Shown here in pieces: positions 1 to 7,343 of a stretch of 14,371 nt of DNA. The DNA comes from Spirochaetales bacterium (GTDB lineage Bacteria; Spirochaetota; Spirochaetia; B11-G9), in the NCBI GenBank assembly GCA_027077185.1, contig JALTGJ010000061.1, positions 1 through 14,371 on the forward strand, written 5' to 3'. Position 1 is the first letter of the stretch. Each line of letters begins with the position of its first letter. The notes beneath the pieces are model-generated. The model was not told where the DNA came from. It saw only the letters and a program-made list of their open reading frames with translations, and did no database searches. The position numbers and the translations under genes were made by a program.

Positions 1-308
1 GTACGATATGAGCAGTTAAATTCGGTACTGTAATTTTCTACTAATCTGTCAAAAACCCTCTTTGCGGTATGCCGTTGTTTTCTCTTCGCCTTTTTATCAT
101 CTGTAAGCCATTTATCTATTTCTTCTTTATAGGGATCGAGTTTTTGAAAGGTGTTCTCATTTTTTTTCGATGTTTTGGGTTTGTTCCAGTCTTCCTTTTC
201 AATGTAGTATTTAATCGTTTTCCTATCCTTACCGGTTATCCGATTAATCTCAGTGATACTTTTCCCCTCTTCAAAATATAGATTTCTGATGTTGCTAATT
301 TCTGTCAT
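1..308 (-). CDS. istA: IS21-family transposase IstA, N-terminal part (cut by window edge)
   Basis: Partial gene: 102 codons are visible on the minus strand and the frame is still open at the left edge. The N-terminus has a helix-turn-helix of the IstA type (residues about 16-36, KSITEINRITGKDRKTIKYY). It is followed by a charged linker with DPYKEEIDKWL (58-68) and the family-typical stretch HTAKRVFDRLVENY (80-93), ending in CSYR. In IS21 elements IstA is the DDE transposase and acts with the ATPase IstB; the catalytic domain and istB would lie beyond the left edge. I chose the ATG at 308-306 because AAGGAG lies 10 nt upstream. An in-frame ATG at 317-315 is the alternative, with GGGAG 10 nt upstream. 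The IS terminal repeats directly upstream support the call. Family assignment is from recognition of the N-terminal sequence only. Confidence 0.85.
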   Translation of the reverse strand, partial: MTEISNIRNLYFEEGKSITEINRITGKDRKTIKYYIEKEDWNKPKTSKKNENTFQKLDPYKEEIDKWLTDDKKAKRKQRHTAKRVFDRLVENYSTEFNCSYR

Positions 309-471
309 TTTAAGCATTCTCCTTATTCTCCCTGCAACTATGAATGATTCATATTACATGGATATATTTATTGCTGAAACTCCCACATTTTACTTCTGCA
401 ATTGTGGGGAATTCCGGGTTGCAACTTTGGGGAATTTACTTTGCAACTTTGTCCTATTTCAGTATGCAACA
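309..471 (-). mobile_element. Terminal region of the IS21-family element, istA side
   Basis: Non-coding segment upstream of istA. It holds four TGCAA units starting at 397, 420, 442 and 465, that is 22-23 bp apart. The first two are followed by a shared GGGGAATT. IS21-family ends carry such multiple subterminal repeats as transposase-binding sites, and the elements begin 5'-TG and end CA-3'. Read on the minus strand, the last unit gives TGTTGCATACTG starting at 471, which fits a TG terminus. I therefore place the element boundary at about 471. The target duplication cannot be checked because the other end is outside the window. Confidence 0.6.
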
Positions 472-676
472 AACAAAAGCAGAATAAAGAATAATTCAAA
501 CTGGGAAAATGTTATCGCCAATATGAAAGAAAAAATCTGCTTTGTACCAGGGAAGAAGTGTTTTTTTAAGGTCAAAAGAAGATACAGCATAAAAAACTCC
601 AGCTCAAATAACCGCTAAAATAGGAAATGCTGAGTTGATCTTTCTTAAAAAATATATAAAATTACTGAAATTGTGC
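472..676. other. Intergenic stretch between IS end and topA promoter, no gene seen
   Basis: AT-rich DNA between the putative IS boundary and the topA upstream region. An open frame crosses it on the plus strand, but it begins inside the antisense of istA and runs through the IS terminal repeats. Its composition is low-complexity Lys/Asn/Ser, so I do not regard it as a gene. No tRNA, terminator hairpin or conserved motif was recognised. Confidence 0.5.
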
Positions 677-715
677 TTTACAGAGTAATAAAACTGATGT
701 TATTTATATAACATC
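677..715 (+). promoter_or_regulatory. Candidate topA promoter with overlapping 8-bp inverted repeat
   Basis: TTTACA at 677-682 followed after 18 bp by TATTTA at 701-706 is a plausible sigma70-type promoter (TTATTT at 700-705 with 17 bp is equally possible). A perfect inverted repeat, GATGTTAT at 696-703 and ATAACATC at 708-715 with a 4-nt spacer, covers the -10 area and early transcript. It could be an operator or a 5' hairpin. topA starts 21 nt after the repeat, with AGGT at 727-730 as a weak ribosome site and AAGGA further upstream. Confidence 0.4.
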
Positions 716-736
716 TTTAAGGAAATAGGTAGTCAA

Positions 737-3286
737 ATGGCAGAAAAGATATTTGTAATTGTCGAATCCCCAACAAAAGCAAAAACTATACGAAAATTTT
801 TACCCGGTAATTATACAGTTGATGCAAGCATTGGGCATGTTAGGGATCTTCCAAAATCAGCTGCGGATATTCCTAAAAAACTTAAAGGTGAAGAATGGAC
901 AAAGCTTGGAATTGATGTGGAAAATGGTTTTAAGCCCCTCTATGTAACTCCCAAAGGGAAGGGTAAGGTTGTAAGAGAACTAAAAAAGAAATTAAAAGAT
1001 GCTGATTTACTTCTTCTGGCAACAGATGAGGATAGAGAAGGTGAGAGTATTTCGTGGCATTTGGTGGATATTTTAAAGCCAAAAGTTCCGGTTAGAAGAA
1101 TGGTGTTTCATGAAATAACAAAAAAGGCTATTGAAAGGGCTCTCGAAGCAGGCCGTGATATAGATATTGATCTTGTAAATGCCCAGGAAACAAGAAGAAT
1201 TTTGGATAGATTGTATGGATATACACTTTCACCTCTTATCTGGAAGAAAATATCCTATGGATTATCTGCAGGTAGAGTTCAGTCCCCCGGGCTAAGGCTT
1301 ATTGTAGACAGGGAAAGAGATCGAATACAATTTGTTAAGGCGGTCTATTGGGATCTTTCGGCGCAGATAAGTCCCGAGCCAGGTAAAGAAAATGAGCTTT
1401 TTGAAGCTAAGCTGGAATCTGTCAATAATAAAAAAATATCCAGTGGAAAAGATTTTGACCCTCTAACAGGAGAAATCCTGGCAAATAAAGATGTATTAAT
1501 TTTAGCTAAAGAATCCGCCATGGAACTTGAAGAAGCTCTTACAGGTTCTGACTGGAAGGTTTTATCTGTTGGGGAAAGGTCCTTTAAGCAGAGACCATCT
1601 CCTCCCTTTATAACATCAACATTACAACAGGATGGAAACAGAAAACTTCGCATGTCTGCACGTGAAACTATGCGAACTGCCCAGCGTTTATATGAACAGG
1701 GTTTTATTACATATATGCGTACAGATTCCCCAACATTAAGTTCAGAAGGTATTTCCGGTGCAATAGAGAGTATTAAACGCCTTTATGGAAACAATTTTGT
1801 CACAGAGACTCCCAGGCAGTTTACATCGAAGGATAAAGGTGCACAGGAGGCCCATGAAGCAATTAGGCCTGCCGGAGAGGTTTTTGTTCATCCCGATGAA
1901 ACAGGGTTAACAGGAAGGGAACTTTCTCTCTATTCTTTAATTTGGAAACGAACTCTTGCATCTCAAATGAAAGATGCAGATAAAATATCAACAACAGCAA
2001 AAATTGAAGCTGGGAATGCTGTTTTTTCTGCTACTGGTACCCGAATTAAATTCCCAGGATTTCTAAGAGTATATGTAGAAGGCAAAGATGAACCTGAAGC
2101 TGCTTTGGATGATAAAGAAACGTTTCTTCCTGAATTAAAAGAAGGTAATAAAGTTTTTCTTAACAATTTATCCTCACTTAAACATGAAACGAAACCTCCT
2201 GCAAGGTATACAGAGGCATCTCTGGTTAGCCAATTGGAGAAAATGGGTATTGGCCGCCCCTCGACATATGCATCCATAATTAATACTCTTTTTGACAGGC
2301 AGTATGTTCGCCGACAGGGAACTTCTCTGGTTCCTACTTTTACAGGTTTCGCTGTTATACAGCTTCTGGAAACACATTTTAATTATTTAATAGAGTATAG
2401 TTTTACCTCAGAAATGGAAAATGCTCTTGATGATATTTCTATGGGTAAAATTGACAGGTTAAAATATCTTGAGAAGTTTTATCTTGGAAAGAATGGATTG
2501 AAAATACAGGTTGAAAACAGGGAAAAAGAAATAAAACCTGACGAAGCAAGAACAATTAAATTACCCCATCTCGGACCCATCGAGGGTATTAAAGTTGGGA
2601 AATATGGTCCCTACTTTATTCAGCAATCTGAGTCCGGAGAGGAAAGTATTCATGCCTCAATCCCTGAGGAAATAGCCCCGGCAGATCTATCTGAATCTGA
2701 TATTCTGGAAATTATTGAACTTCAGAAAAACGGTCCTGTTCCACTTGGCACAGATCCTGAGACAGGTATGAACATTTATTGTCTGACAGGGCGATATGGA
2801 GCTTACTTTCAGCTGGGAGAAAAAACTGATGAAATCCCAAAACCTAAAAGAGCCAGCCTGCCCAAAGGAAAGAAACCCAGGGATGTTACTATTGAAGATG
2901 CATTAAGGCAGCTTAGTCTTCCCCGACTTGTTGGTATGCATCCTGATACAGGCCTTGAAGTCAGGGTAAATGAAGGCCGTTTTGGGCCGTATATTGCCCA
3001 TAACGAGGAATTCCGATCATTAAAAAAAGACGATGACCTGTTTACTGTTACTTTGGATAGATGTGTAGAGATACTTGCTGAACCCAAAAGGGGCAGAGGG
3101 GGAGCTACAATATTAAAGGATTTTACAGGAGATAAAAAAACACCCCTGAAAATAATAGACGGTAGATATGGACCATATATAAAATATGGAAAGAAAAATA
3201 TTAAGCTGCCTGATGATAAAAAAGATAAAAAGGTAATAGAATCATTAACAGTTGAAGAGGTGAAGGCTATTATTAAGGAAGCCTAG
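737..3286 (+). CDS. topA: DNA topoisomerase I (type IA)
   Basis: 849-residue type IA topoisomerase, which relaxes negatively supercoiled DNA through a transient 5'-phosphotyrosine link. The TOPRIM domain is at the N-terminus, with VIVESPTKAKTI (7-18; Glu10) and the acidic TDEDREGE (96-103). SAGRVQSP (177-184) and PSPPFITSTLQQ (287-298) are family motifs. The catalytic tyrosine is Tyr326 in YMRTDS (326-331), and GIGRPSTYA lies at 504-512. The C-terminal part has no C4 zinc fingers, unlike E. coli TopA. It carries at least four Topoisomerase C-terminal (TOPRIM_C) repeats marked by GPYF 624, GAYF 688, GPYI 750 and GPYI 812, about 62-64 residues apart. The length is normal for this architecture. 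The stop codon interleaves with that of the convergent hydrolase gene and no terminator hairpin separates them. Confidence 0.97.
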   Translation: MAEKIFVIVESPTKAKTIRKFLPGNYTVDASIGHVRDLPKSAADIPKKLKGEEWTKLGIDVENGFKPLYVTPKGKGKVVRELKKKLKDADLLLLATDEDREGESISWHLVDILKPKVPVRRMVFHEITKKAIERALEAGRDIDIDLVNAQETRRILDRLYGYTLSPLIWKKISYGLSAGRVQSPGLRLIVDRERDRIQFVKAVYWDLSAQISPEPGKENELFEAKLESVNNKKISSGKDFDPLTGEILANKDVLILAKESAMELEEALTGSDWKVLSVGERSFKQRPSPPFITSTLQQDGNRKLRMSARETMRTAQRLYEQGFITYMRTDSPTLSSEGISGAIESIKRLYGNNFVTETPRQFTSKDKGAQEAHEAIRPAGEVFVHPDETGLTGRELSLYSLIWKRTLASQMKDADKISTTAKIEAGNAVFSATGTRIKFPGFLRVYVEGKDEPEAALDDKETFLPELKEGNKVFLNNLSSLKHETKPPARYTEASLVSQLEKMGIGRPSTYASIINTLFDRQYVRRQGTSLVPTFTGFAVIQLLETHFNYLIEYSFTSEMENALDDISMGKIDRLKYLEKFYLGKNGLKIQVENREKEIKPDEARTIKLPHLGPIEGIKVGKYGPYFIQQSESGEESIHASIPEEIAPADLSESDILEIIELQKNGPVPLGTDPETGMNIYCLTGRYGAYFQLGEKTDEIPKPKRASLPKGKKPRDVTIEDALRQLSLPRLVGMHPDTGLEVRVNEGRFGPYIAHNEEFRSLKKDDDLFTVTLDRCVEILAEPKRGRGGATILKDFTGDKKTPLKIIDGRYGPYIKYGKKNIKLPDDKKDKKVIESLTVEEVKAIIKEA

Positions 3287-4128
3287 CTTCTGGTATCCAG
3301 CCATTTACCTATAATAGAAAGAACTTCATCTTTTTCAGGTTCATTTAGTATTTCATGATACATGTTCTCTAGAATATGGATTTCCTTATCTTTTGAGCTG
3401 ATATTTGAAAATATAATTTGACTGCATTCCGGATTGACAAGAGGATCTTTTTTACCATGTAATATAAGTGTGGAAACAGATATTTTTGATATAAGTTCTT
3501 CTGAAATTAATTCTTCTGATCTTAGCATTTCCCTCCCCATTCTTGCTCTAACCTTTCCATTGTAATTGTATGGATCATTTTTATAGTTTTCCACCACTTT
3601 TGGATCTTTTGAAATGCCTTCTACGGCAAATTCGACCAGAGGCAGATATGGTGCAAAAAAGGCAATAATTTTAGAAATAGATTTTGTAAAATTTGAAACA
3701 CCCCCATCAATTCTTATAGATGGTCCAGAAAGTATTAAACCTTTAAGCTTATCTCCTGACCTGGATGCAAGAATTGTAGCTATTGCCCCTCCCATGGAAT
3801 GTCCCAGTAAAAAAACGGGTTTATCTTTTTCCATATTTTTTACTTTTGAAAGTACGTAGTCCAAATCATCTACAAAAATACTAAAGTCCGGTATATCTGC
3901 TTTTTTGCCATCAGATCTGCCATGGCCATAGTGGTCGACTGCATATACTGCAAAATTTTTGTCTGTAAAATATTTTGCAGTATAATTATATCGTCCGGAA
4001 TGTTCAGCATATCCATGTGAAATTAAAACTACCCCCCTAAGATCATGCTTAGAGTTGTCAGGCTTCCATGTTCTAATAAAAAGCTTTCTTTTGTCATTTA
4101 TTTCCCAAAAATCTGAATTCTCTTTCAT
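3283..4128 (-). CDS. Alpha/beta hydrolase, monoacylglycerol-lipase-like
   Basis: 281-residue alpha/beta hydrolase of the Hydrolase_4 / monoglyceride lipase type, predicted to cleave monoacylglycerols, lysophospholipids or related esters. Visible elements are the oxyanion-hole motif HGYAEHSGRY (38-47), DHYGHGRSDG (65-74), the nucleophile elbow GHSMGG with Ser111, the acid LHGKKDP with Asp228, and the base NMYHE with His258. The triad is therefore complete. There is no signal peptide, so a cytoplasmic enzyme is likely. The start ATG overlaps the stop of the upstream GGDEF gene (ATGA, 4125-4128) and is preceded by AGGAAGG, so it should be translated by coupling in one operon. Its stop shares CTAG with the topA stop. 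The exact substrate cannot be read from the sequence. Confidence 0.9.
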   Translation of the reverse strand: MKENSDFWEINDKRKLFIRTWKPDNSKHDLRGVVLISHGYAEHSGRYNYTAKYFTDKNFAVYAVDHYGHGRSDGKKADIPDFSIFVDDLDYVLSKVKNMEKDKPVFLLGHSMGGAIATILASRSGDKLKGLILSGPSIRIDGGVSNFTKSISKIIAFFAPYLPLVEFAVEGISKDPKVVENYKNDPYNYNGKVRARMGREMLRSEELISEELISKISVSTLILHGKKDPLVNPECSQIIFSNISSKDKEIHILENMYHEILNEPEKDEVLSIIGKWLDTRS

Positions 4129-5519
4129 TTCGAACCTTCCTGTGGATTTCGTTCTTTATTTTTGTACATATTTGCATCTGCTGTCTTAAGGAGATCTTGA
4201 AGATTATTTCCTTCATCCGGGAACCCGGCAATTCCATAGCTGAATTTTATTTCGTATTTTACTGAATCAAACAGAACTGGAAATTTTTTCAATTCTTTTT
4301 TTATTTCGCCAATTCTTTTTTCTACGTTTTTTGTATTGGAGTTCCTAAAAAGTGCAATAAACTCATCTCCTCCAAAGCGGGCAAAAACATCACTTCCTCT
4401 AATAGAATTACTTATTATACCGGAAAACTTCTGAAGAACTTTATCTCCACAGGCATGCCCATGTGTATCGTTAACAGATTTAAAATTATCAAGGTCAAAA
4501 ATAACTATGTGCAAGTGTCCTTTATATCGGGTTGCTTCTTCAAAAGCCATTCTTGCAATTTCTTCAAAAAAATGCCGATTATGTACATTTGTAAGGCTGT
4601 CAAATTTAGAAAGCTGTATTGCTTTATTTATCAATCTGCTGTTTTTTATTACAATGGCCATTTCACTGGTAAAATATTCCATCATTCTAAGATCATCATT
4701 GGTAAATGCATTTGTTGAACAGCTGTCCAGGCATAGCACTCCATAGATGGTATTGTCTATTATAATTGGGGCACTTAAAGAACAGAGGTACTCGTTAGAT
4801 CCGGATGAATCAAACAATTCACAGTCCTGTTCTTTGAAATATTCTTTGTTAAAACTTATTTTATCTCTAATCACTACAGGTTTTAACTCGCTTCCCTTAT
4901 TCATTTTATATACAAAAGTATCTTCAATTTTAATATTAATTTTCTGAAGTTCTTCAAGATTCATACCTATTGCTGAAACAAATTTGGCAGATCCGTCACT
5001 ATTTGGAACCATTACGGATCCTGCATCACTGTCTTCTATGGTTTTAATTGCAGATTTTAGAATTTCATCAAGAAGGATTTCTGTCTTATTTGTTGTAACA
5101 ATAGAGTGGTTAAGATTTATAATTGTATCCTGAAGTTTGCGACTCTTATTAATATAATCTCTATCACTTTTTGCTGCCTGAAGAATTGTATTCTGATTTT
5201 GTAAAATAAGATTTGTATACTTTATTATCATTTTTGGGTTTGAAAATTTAAAATTGGAAATTAAATTTATTTTTTCCAGATCGTCTTTATCCAGAGTAAG
5301 GTCATTTTTAGCAACATCCTTTATTGTTTTCTGAAAGATTAATAGTGATGGTTTAAGCTTTTTCCGAATAGTAAGAAAAAAGCCTGCCAATATTGCAAAA
5401 GTGGCAATAGATTGAAATAAAGTATTTAGGGGGATATTAAAACTCGATATAATCAAATTAGTGAAGATTATTGTTAATGTAAGTCCCAGGCTTATAAAAA
5501 GAAAACTATTTTTTTTCAC
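4125..5519 (-). CDS. Membrane-anchored GAF-GGDEF diguanylate cyclase
   Basis: 464 residues. Two N-terminal membrane segments (about 5-26 and 33-51) are followed by a helical linker (about 55-140), a GAF-type sensor domain (about 145-295) and a GGDEF domain (about 303-464). The active-site motif is GGDEF (383-387). FDLDNFKSVND (341-351) is the usual metal/GTP-binding segment. RGSD (374-377), five residues before the motif, is an intact RxxD product-inhibition site. It should make c-di-GMP from two GTP under control of the GAF domain, whose ligand is unknown. The start is GTG: an in-frame TAA lies three codons upstream and the next Met is residue 97. No ribosome-binding site is visible, and a good promoter lies so close that the mRNA may be leaderless. 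It is the first gene of an operon with the lipase-like hydrolase. Confidence 0.92.
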   Translation of the reverse strand: MKKNSFLFISLGLTLTIIFTNLIISSFNIPLNTLFQSIATFAILAGFFLTIRKKLKPSLLIFQKTIKDVAKNDLTLDKDDLEKINLISNFKFSNPKMIIKYTNLILQNQNTILQAAKSDRDYINKSRKLQDTIINLNHSIVTTNKTEILLDEILKSAIKTIEDSDAGSVMVPNSDGSAKFVSAIGMNLEELQKINIKIEDTFVYKMNKGSELKPVVIRDKISFNKEYFKEQDCELFDSSGSNEYLCSLSAPIIIDNTIYGVLCLDSCSTNAFTNDDLRMMEYFTSEMAIVIKNSRLINKAIQLSKFDSLTNVHNRHFFEEIARMAFEEATRYKGHLHIVIFDLDNFKSVNDTHGHACGDKVLQKFSGIISNSIRGSDVFARFGGDEFIALFRNSNTKNVEKRIGEIKKELKKFPVLFDSVKYEIKFSYGIAGFPDEGNNLQDLLKTADANMYKNKERNPQEGSK

Positions 5520-5524
5520 GGTAT

Positions 5525-5554
5525 ATTATCAATCATAAAATGCCATATAGTCAA
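5525..5554 (-). promoter_or_regulatory. Promoter of the GGDEF-hydrolase operon, possibly leaderless
   Basis: On the minus strand TTGACT (5554-5549) and GATAAT (5530-5525) are separated by 18 bp; each matches 5 of 6 consensus bases. Only 5 nt lie between the -10 and the GTG start at 5519, so the expected transcription start falls on or next to the start codon. Confidence 0.55.
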
Positions 5555-5601
5555 GCTTAATTTATTGCCACCTTTTGAGATGTGTTGTATTTTCAGGGCA
5601 T

Positions 5602-5630
5602 AAAAAAAGACCGGAAACAGTTCCGGTCTT
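5602..5630 (-). terminator. Rho-independent terminator after tRNA-Asp
   Basis: Perfect 10-bp stem AAGACCGGAA / TTCCGGTCTT (5607-5616 with 5621-5630), a 4-nt loop and, on the minus strand, a run of seven T (5608-5602). It starts 8 nt after the tRNA 3' end and ends the DUF445/methyltransferase/tRNA unit. Confidence 0.93.
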
Positions 5631-5637
5631 AATGAGT

Positions 5638-5711
5638 CGGGAGCGACGGGGATCGAACCCGCGATCTTCGGCTTGACAGGCCGACGCGATAACCAGCTTC
5701 GCTACGCCCCC
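5638..5711 (-). tRNA. tRNA-Asp (anticodon GTC)
   Basis: 74-nt cloverleaf on the minus strand. The acceptor stem is GGGGGCG/CGCTCCC with one G-T pair. The D stem is GCGA/TCGC, and the anticodon stem TCGGC/GCCGA encloses the loop CTGTCAA, giving anticodon GTC. The T stem is GCGGG/CCCGT with loop TTCGATC, and the discriminator base is G. CCA is not encoded, so it must be added after transcription. It lies 65 nt after the methyltransferase stop and directly before a strong terminator. Confidence 0.97.
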
Positions 5712-5717
5712 TAACAA

Positions 5718-5754
5718 CGTATAGCAAAATGCCCGATTTTAAGAGTTTTGTCAA
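5718..5754 (-). promoter_or_regulatory. Candidate promoter for tRNA-Asp
   Basis: A perfect TTGACA (5754-5749, minus strand) is followed after 17 bp by a weak CATTTT (5731-5726). A second possible -10, TGC-TATACG (extended type, TATACG at 5723-5718), would put the start at the first base of the mature tRNA. One of these probably allows tRNA expression independent of the upstream genes, but the -10 choice is uncertain. Confidence 0.4.
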
Positions 5755-5776
5755 GTAGGGCAAAAAATATTTTTTC

Positions 5777-6433
5777 TTATTTTTTCTTTAGAACTATTTC
5801 ACAATTATCTTTTATCTGTATAAGTTTGTAATTCCACTTATTGCAAATATAATTTACTGTATCTTTGGAATAAAAGGTAATATGTGTGGGATCATCTTTA
5901 TACCACCAATTACTAAATTCACTCCAGTTGTTATTATGAAGCATGGTTCTGATAATAAGATAACCTCCGGAAGACAGACATTTATTTAACAAATTAAGTT
6001 CCATTGCAGGGGATTTAATATGTTCAAATACTTCAATAGCTGTAATGGCATCAAAAATTTGTGTTTTCCATTCTTTAGCTGTATAAAAATAGGGGTCAAA
6101 GCTTGTTACGCCAAATTCCTCTTTTGTTAGAAGATCTGCCCATGTTTGTTCCGGACCACATCCAAAATCAAGTATTCTGTTTCCTTTATTTAAGAATGGT
6201 TTTACCGTACTGGATATTATTTTTTTTAGGTAAGTTACATAGCCTTTGTTGCTTATACTATTCTCATGAAGCATGTAACGCTGTTTTTCTGCTTTACTGG
6301 AAAGAATCTGATTGTTCTTCAATTGAATCTGACTGCAGTTTCTGCAGATAAAATATGTTTTTCCAGATTTATCTGTCCATTGATTATCTAAATGAGTTTC
6401 ATATATTATAGAATTACACAAACTGCAGTTCAT
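5777..6433 (-). CDS. Class I SAM-dependent methyltransferase with N-terminal zinc ribbon
   Basis: 218 residues from the ATG at 6433. Cys3, Cys6, Cys30 and Cys33 (CSLC and CRNC) form a probable zinc ribbon. It is followed by a Rossmann methyltransferase fold with motif I ILDFGCGPE (87-95), an acidic residue at the end of strand 2 (SFDPYF, Asp113), AIEVFEHIKSP (132-142) and GGYLIIRTMLH (156-166). The substrate is unknown; this Methyltransf_23-like group covers small molecules, lipids and macromolecules. The open frame reaches 6523, but those 30 extra codons lie inside the DUF445 gene and read as a shadow. The Cys-rich domain starts right at Met 6433, 17 nt after the DUF445 stop, so I start there. 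No clear Shine-Dalgarno is visible, so translation probably depends on readthrough from the preceding gene. Confidence 0.85.
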   Translation of the reverse strand: MNCSLCNSIIYETHLDNQWTDKSGKTYFICRNCSQIQLKNNQILSSKAEKQRYMLHENSISNKGYVTYLKKIISSTVKPFLNKGNRILDFGCGPEQTWADLLTKEEFGVTSFDPYFYTAKEWKTQIFDAITAIEVFEHIKSPAMELNLLNKCLSSGGYLIIRTMLHNNNWSEFSNWWYKDDPTHITFYSKDTVNYICNKWNYKLIQIKDNCEIVLKKK

Positions 6434-6450
6434 TTTGGGGTGGATTTTTA

Positions 6451-7170
6451 TTAAAGAGCCTTTATAAAGCCCATAATAAGACCTATAACACCTCCAAAGA
6501 CGCCTCCCCATACAACAAGCCATCCCAGATGCTTTTTAATCATATCCTGGATAATTATTTTAACCATTTCGGGTGTTAGTTCATCTAAACGCTTGTTTAT
6601 TATACCTTCGACCTGGGATTCGAGTTTACTGCTCAGATTGTCAGTCTCTATTGAGCCTGCGATGGCTGTTTGAAAAGCCGGAGATTCGACTTCTTCCTTT
6701 ACAAAACTTTTAATCTTAATAATAAAAGGGTCTCTAAAGCTGTCCAGTGCGGCAGCTCCTCCAAACATACCCAGCATACTTCCAAATTGTGACTCCATAA
6801 TGACTGAAGTAAGACTGTTAAAAATTTTGTTATAGTCCACAATGTCTATGGCTTTATCCAGATTTATTTCCGGAACCATAGAACTTGAAGAGTCCTCAAA
6901 AAACTTTTCAAGGTTTTCTTTTGTAAAAAATTCAGTCATTATTAAATGCCTGATTCCTTCTTTAAACTCCTTAAAATGCAGAGGGACTACCCCTGATCCA
7001 TAAAGGAGGGGAACTCTTTCAAAGAGCATGTGTATTGCCAGCCAGTTTGTTATTGCCCCTGAGAGGGCAAAAAAACCAATACTTAAAATTTGTCCACTGT
7101 ACCAGGGAGAAAAATATCCTCCAATAATTACCAGAAGTGCAGCAAGGTTTGTACCGAGGCTTTTATTCAT
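6451..7170 (-). CDS. DUF445 family membrane protein
   Basis: 239 residues. Two hydrophobic segments lie at the N-terminus (about 5-22 and 28-47), with the family signature GAITNWLAIHMLF (38-50) followed by PLLYGSGVVP (54-63). A mostly helical, charged middle region comes next, and a Gly-rich C-terminal membrane segment (about 215-236) closes the protein. This is the layout of DUF445 proteins (YheB/YjiN-like), which are inner membrane proteins of unsettled function. It is one of the shorter members. The ATG at 7170 has TGGAG 7 nt upstream. It is the first full gene of a unit with the methyltransferase and tRNA-Asp. A 27-codon open frame overlaps its start in another phase. Confidence 0.85.
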   Translation of the reverse strand: MNKSLGTNLAALLVIIGGYFSPWYSGQILSIGFFALSGAITNWLAIHMLFERVPLLYGSGVVPLHFKEFKEGIRHLIMTEFFTKENLEKFFEDSSSSMVPEINLDKAIDIVDYNKIFNSLTSVIMESQFGSMLGMFGGAAALDSFRDPFIIKIKSFVKEEVESPAFQTAIAGSIETDNLSSKLESQVEGIINKRLDELTPEMVKIIIQDMIKKHLGWLVVWGGVFGGVIGLIMGFIKAL

Positions 7171-7246
7171 TTTGTTTCTCCATTAATTTGTAAAAATTAT
7201 TTCCTGCATTCTTGGCCCCTTGGAATACCTTTTCAGGGTAAACCAT
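7163..7246 (-). CDS. Possible 27-residue leader peptide overlapping the DUF445 start
   Basis: On the minus strand an ATG at 7246 opens a 27-codon frame that begins MVYPEKVFQGAKNAG and ends KLMEKQNE. Its TAA lies inside ATGAATAA, so it overlaps the first codons of the DUF445 gene. The composition looks protein-like rather than AT-noise, and the overlap would suit translational coupling. However, there is no Shine-Dalgarno before its ATG and an in-frame TGA lies eight codons upstream. It may equally be chance. Confidence 0.2.
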   Translation of the reverse strand: MVYPEKVFQGAKNAGNNFYKLMEKQNE

Positions 7247-7287
7247 AGTTGTTTTGAAAGCGGCTCATTTATCAGGATAATATAAAC

Positions 7288-7328
7288 AAAAAAAAAGCAG
7301 AGGTCATTAATAATCTCTGCTTTTTTTG
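7288..7328. terminator. Bidirectional rho-independent terminator
   Basis: Stem GCAGAG / CTCTGC (7297-7302 with 7315-7320), flanked by nine A on the left and seven T on the right, so both directions have a stem plus U-tract. In the minus direction it follows the ACT gene stop by 16 nt and ends the aminotransferase/PaaK operon. Confidence 0.9.
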
Positions 7329-7343
7329 TTTAAATAAGTTAAA

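Noticed and set aside
69..281. Plus-strand 70-codon Phe/Leu-rich frame
   Set aside because: It is the antisense shadow of the istA N-terminus.
253..618. Plus-strand open frame of 121 codons upstream of topA
   Set aside because: It starts inside the antisense of istA, crosses the IS terminal repeats and has low-complexity residues. No family or convincing ribosome site was recognised.
2570..3286. C-terminal zinc fingers of topoisomerase I
   Set aside because: Only isolated cysteines occur there. The repeats are of the GPY(F/I) type without Cys4 sets.
6434..6523. Longer N-terminus for the methyltransferase
   Set aside because: The 30 extra codons overlap the DUF445 coding end in another phase and give a Cys/Arg-rich shadow sequence. 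The zinc-ribbon begins at Met 6433.
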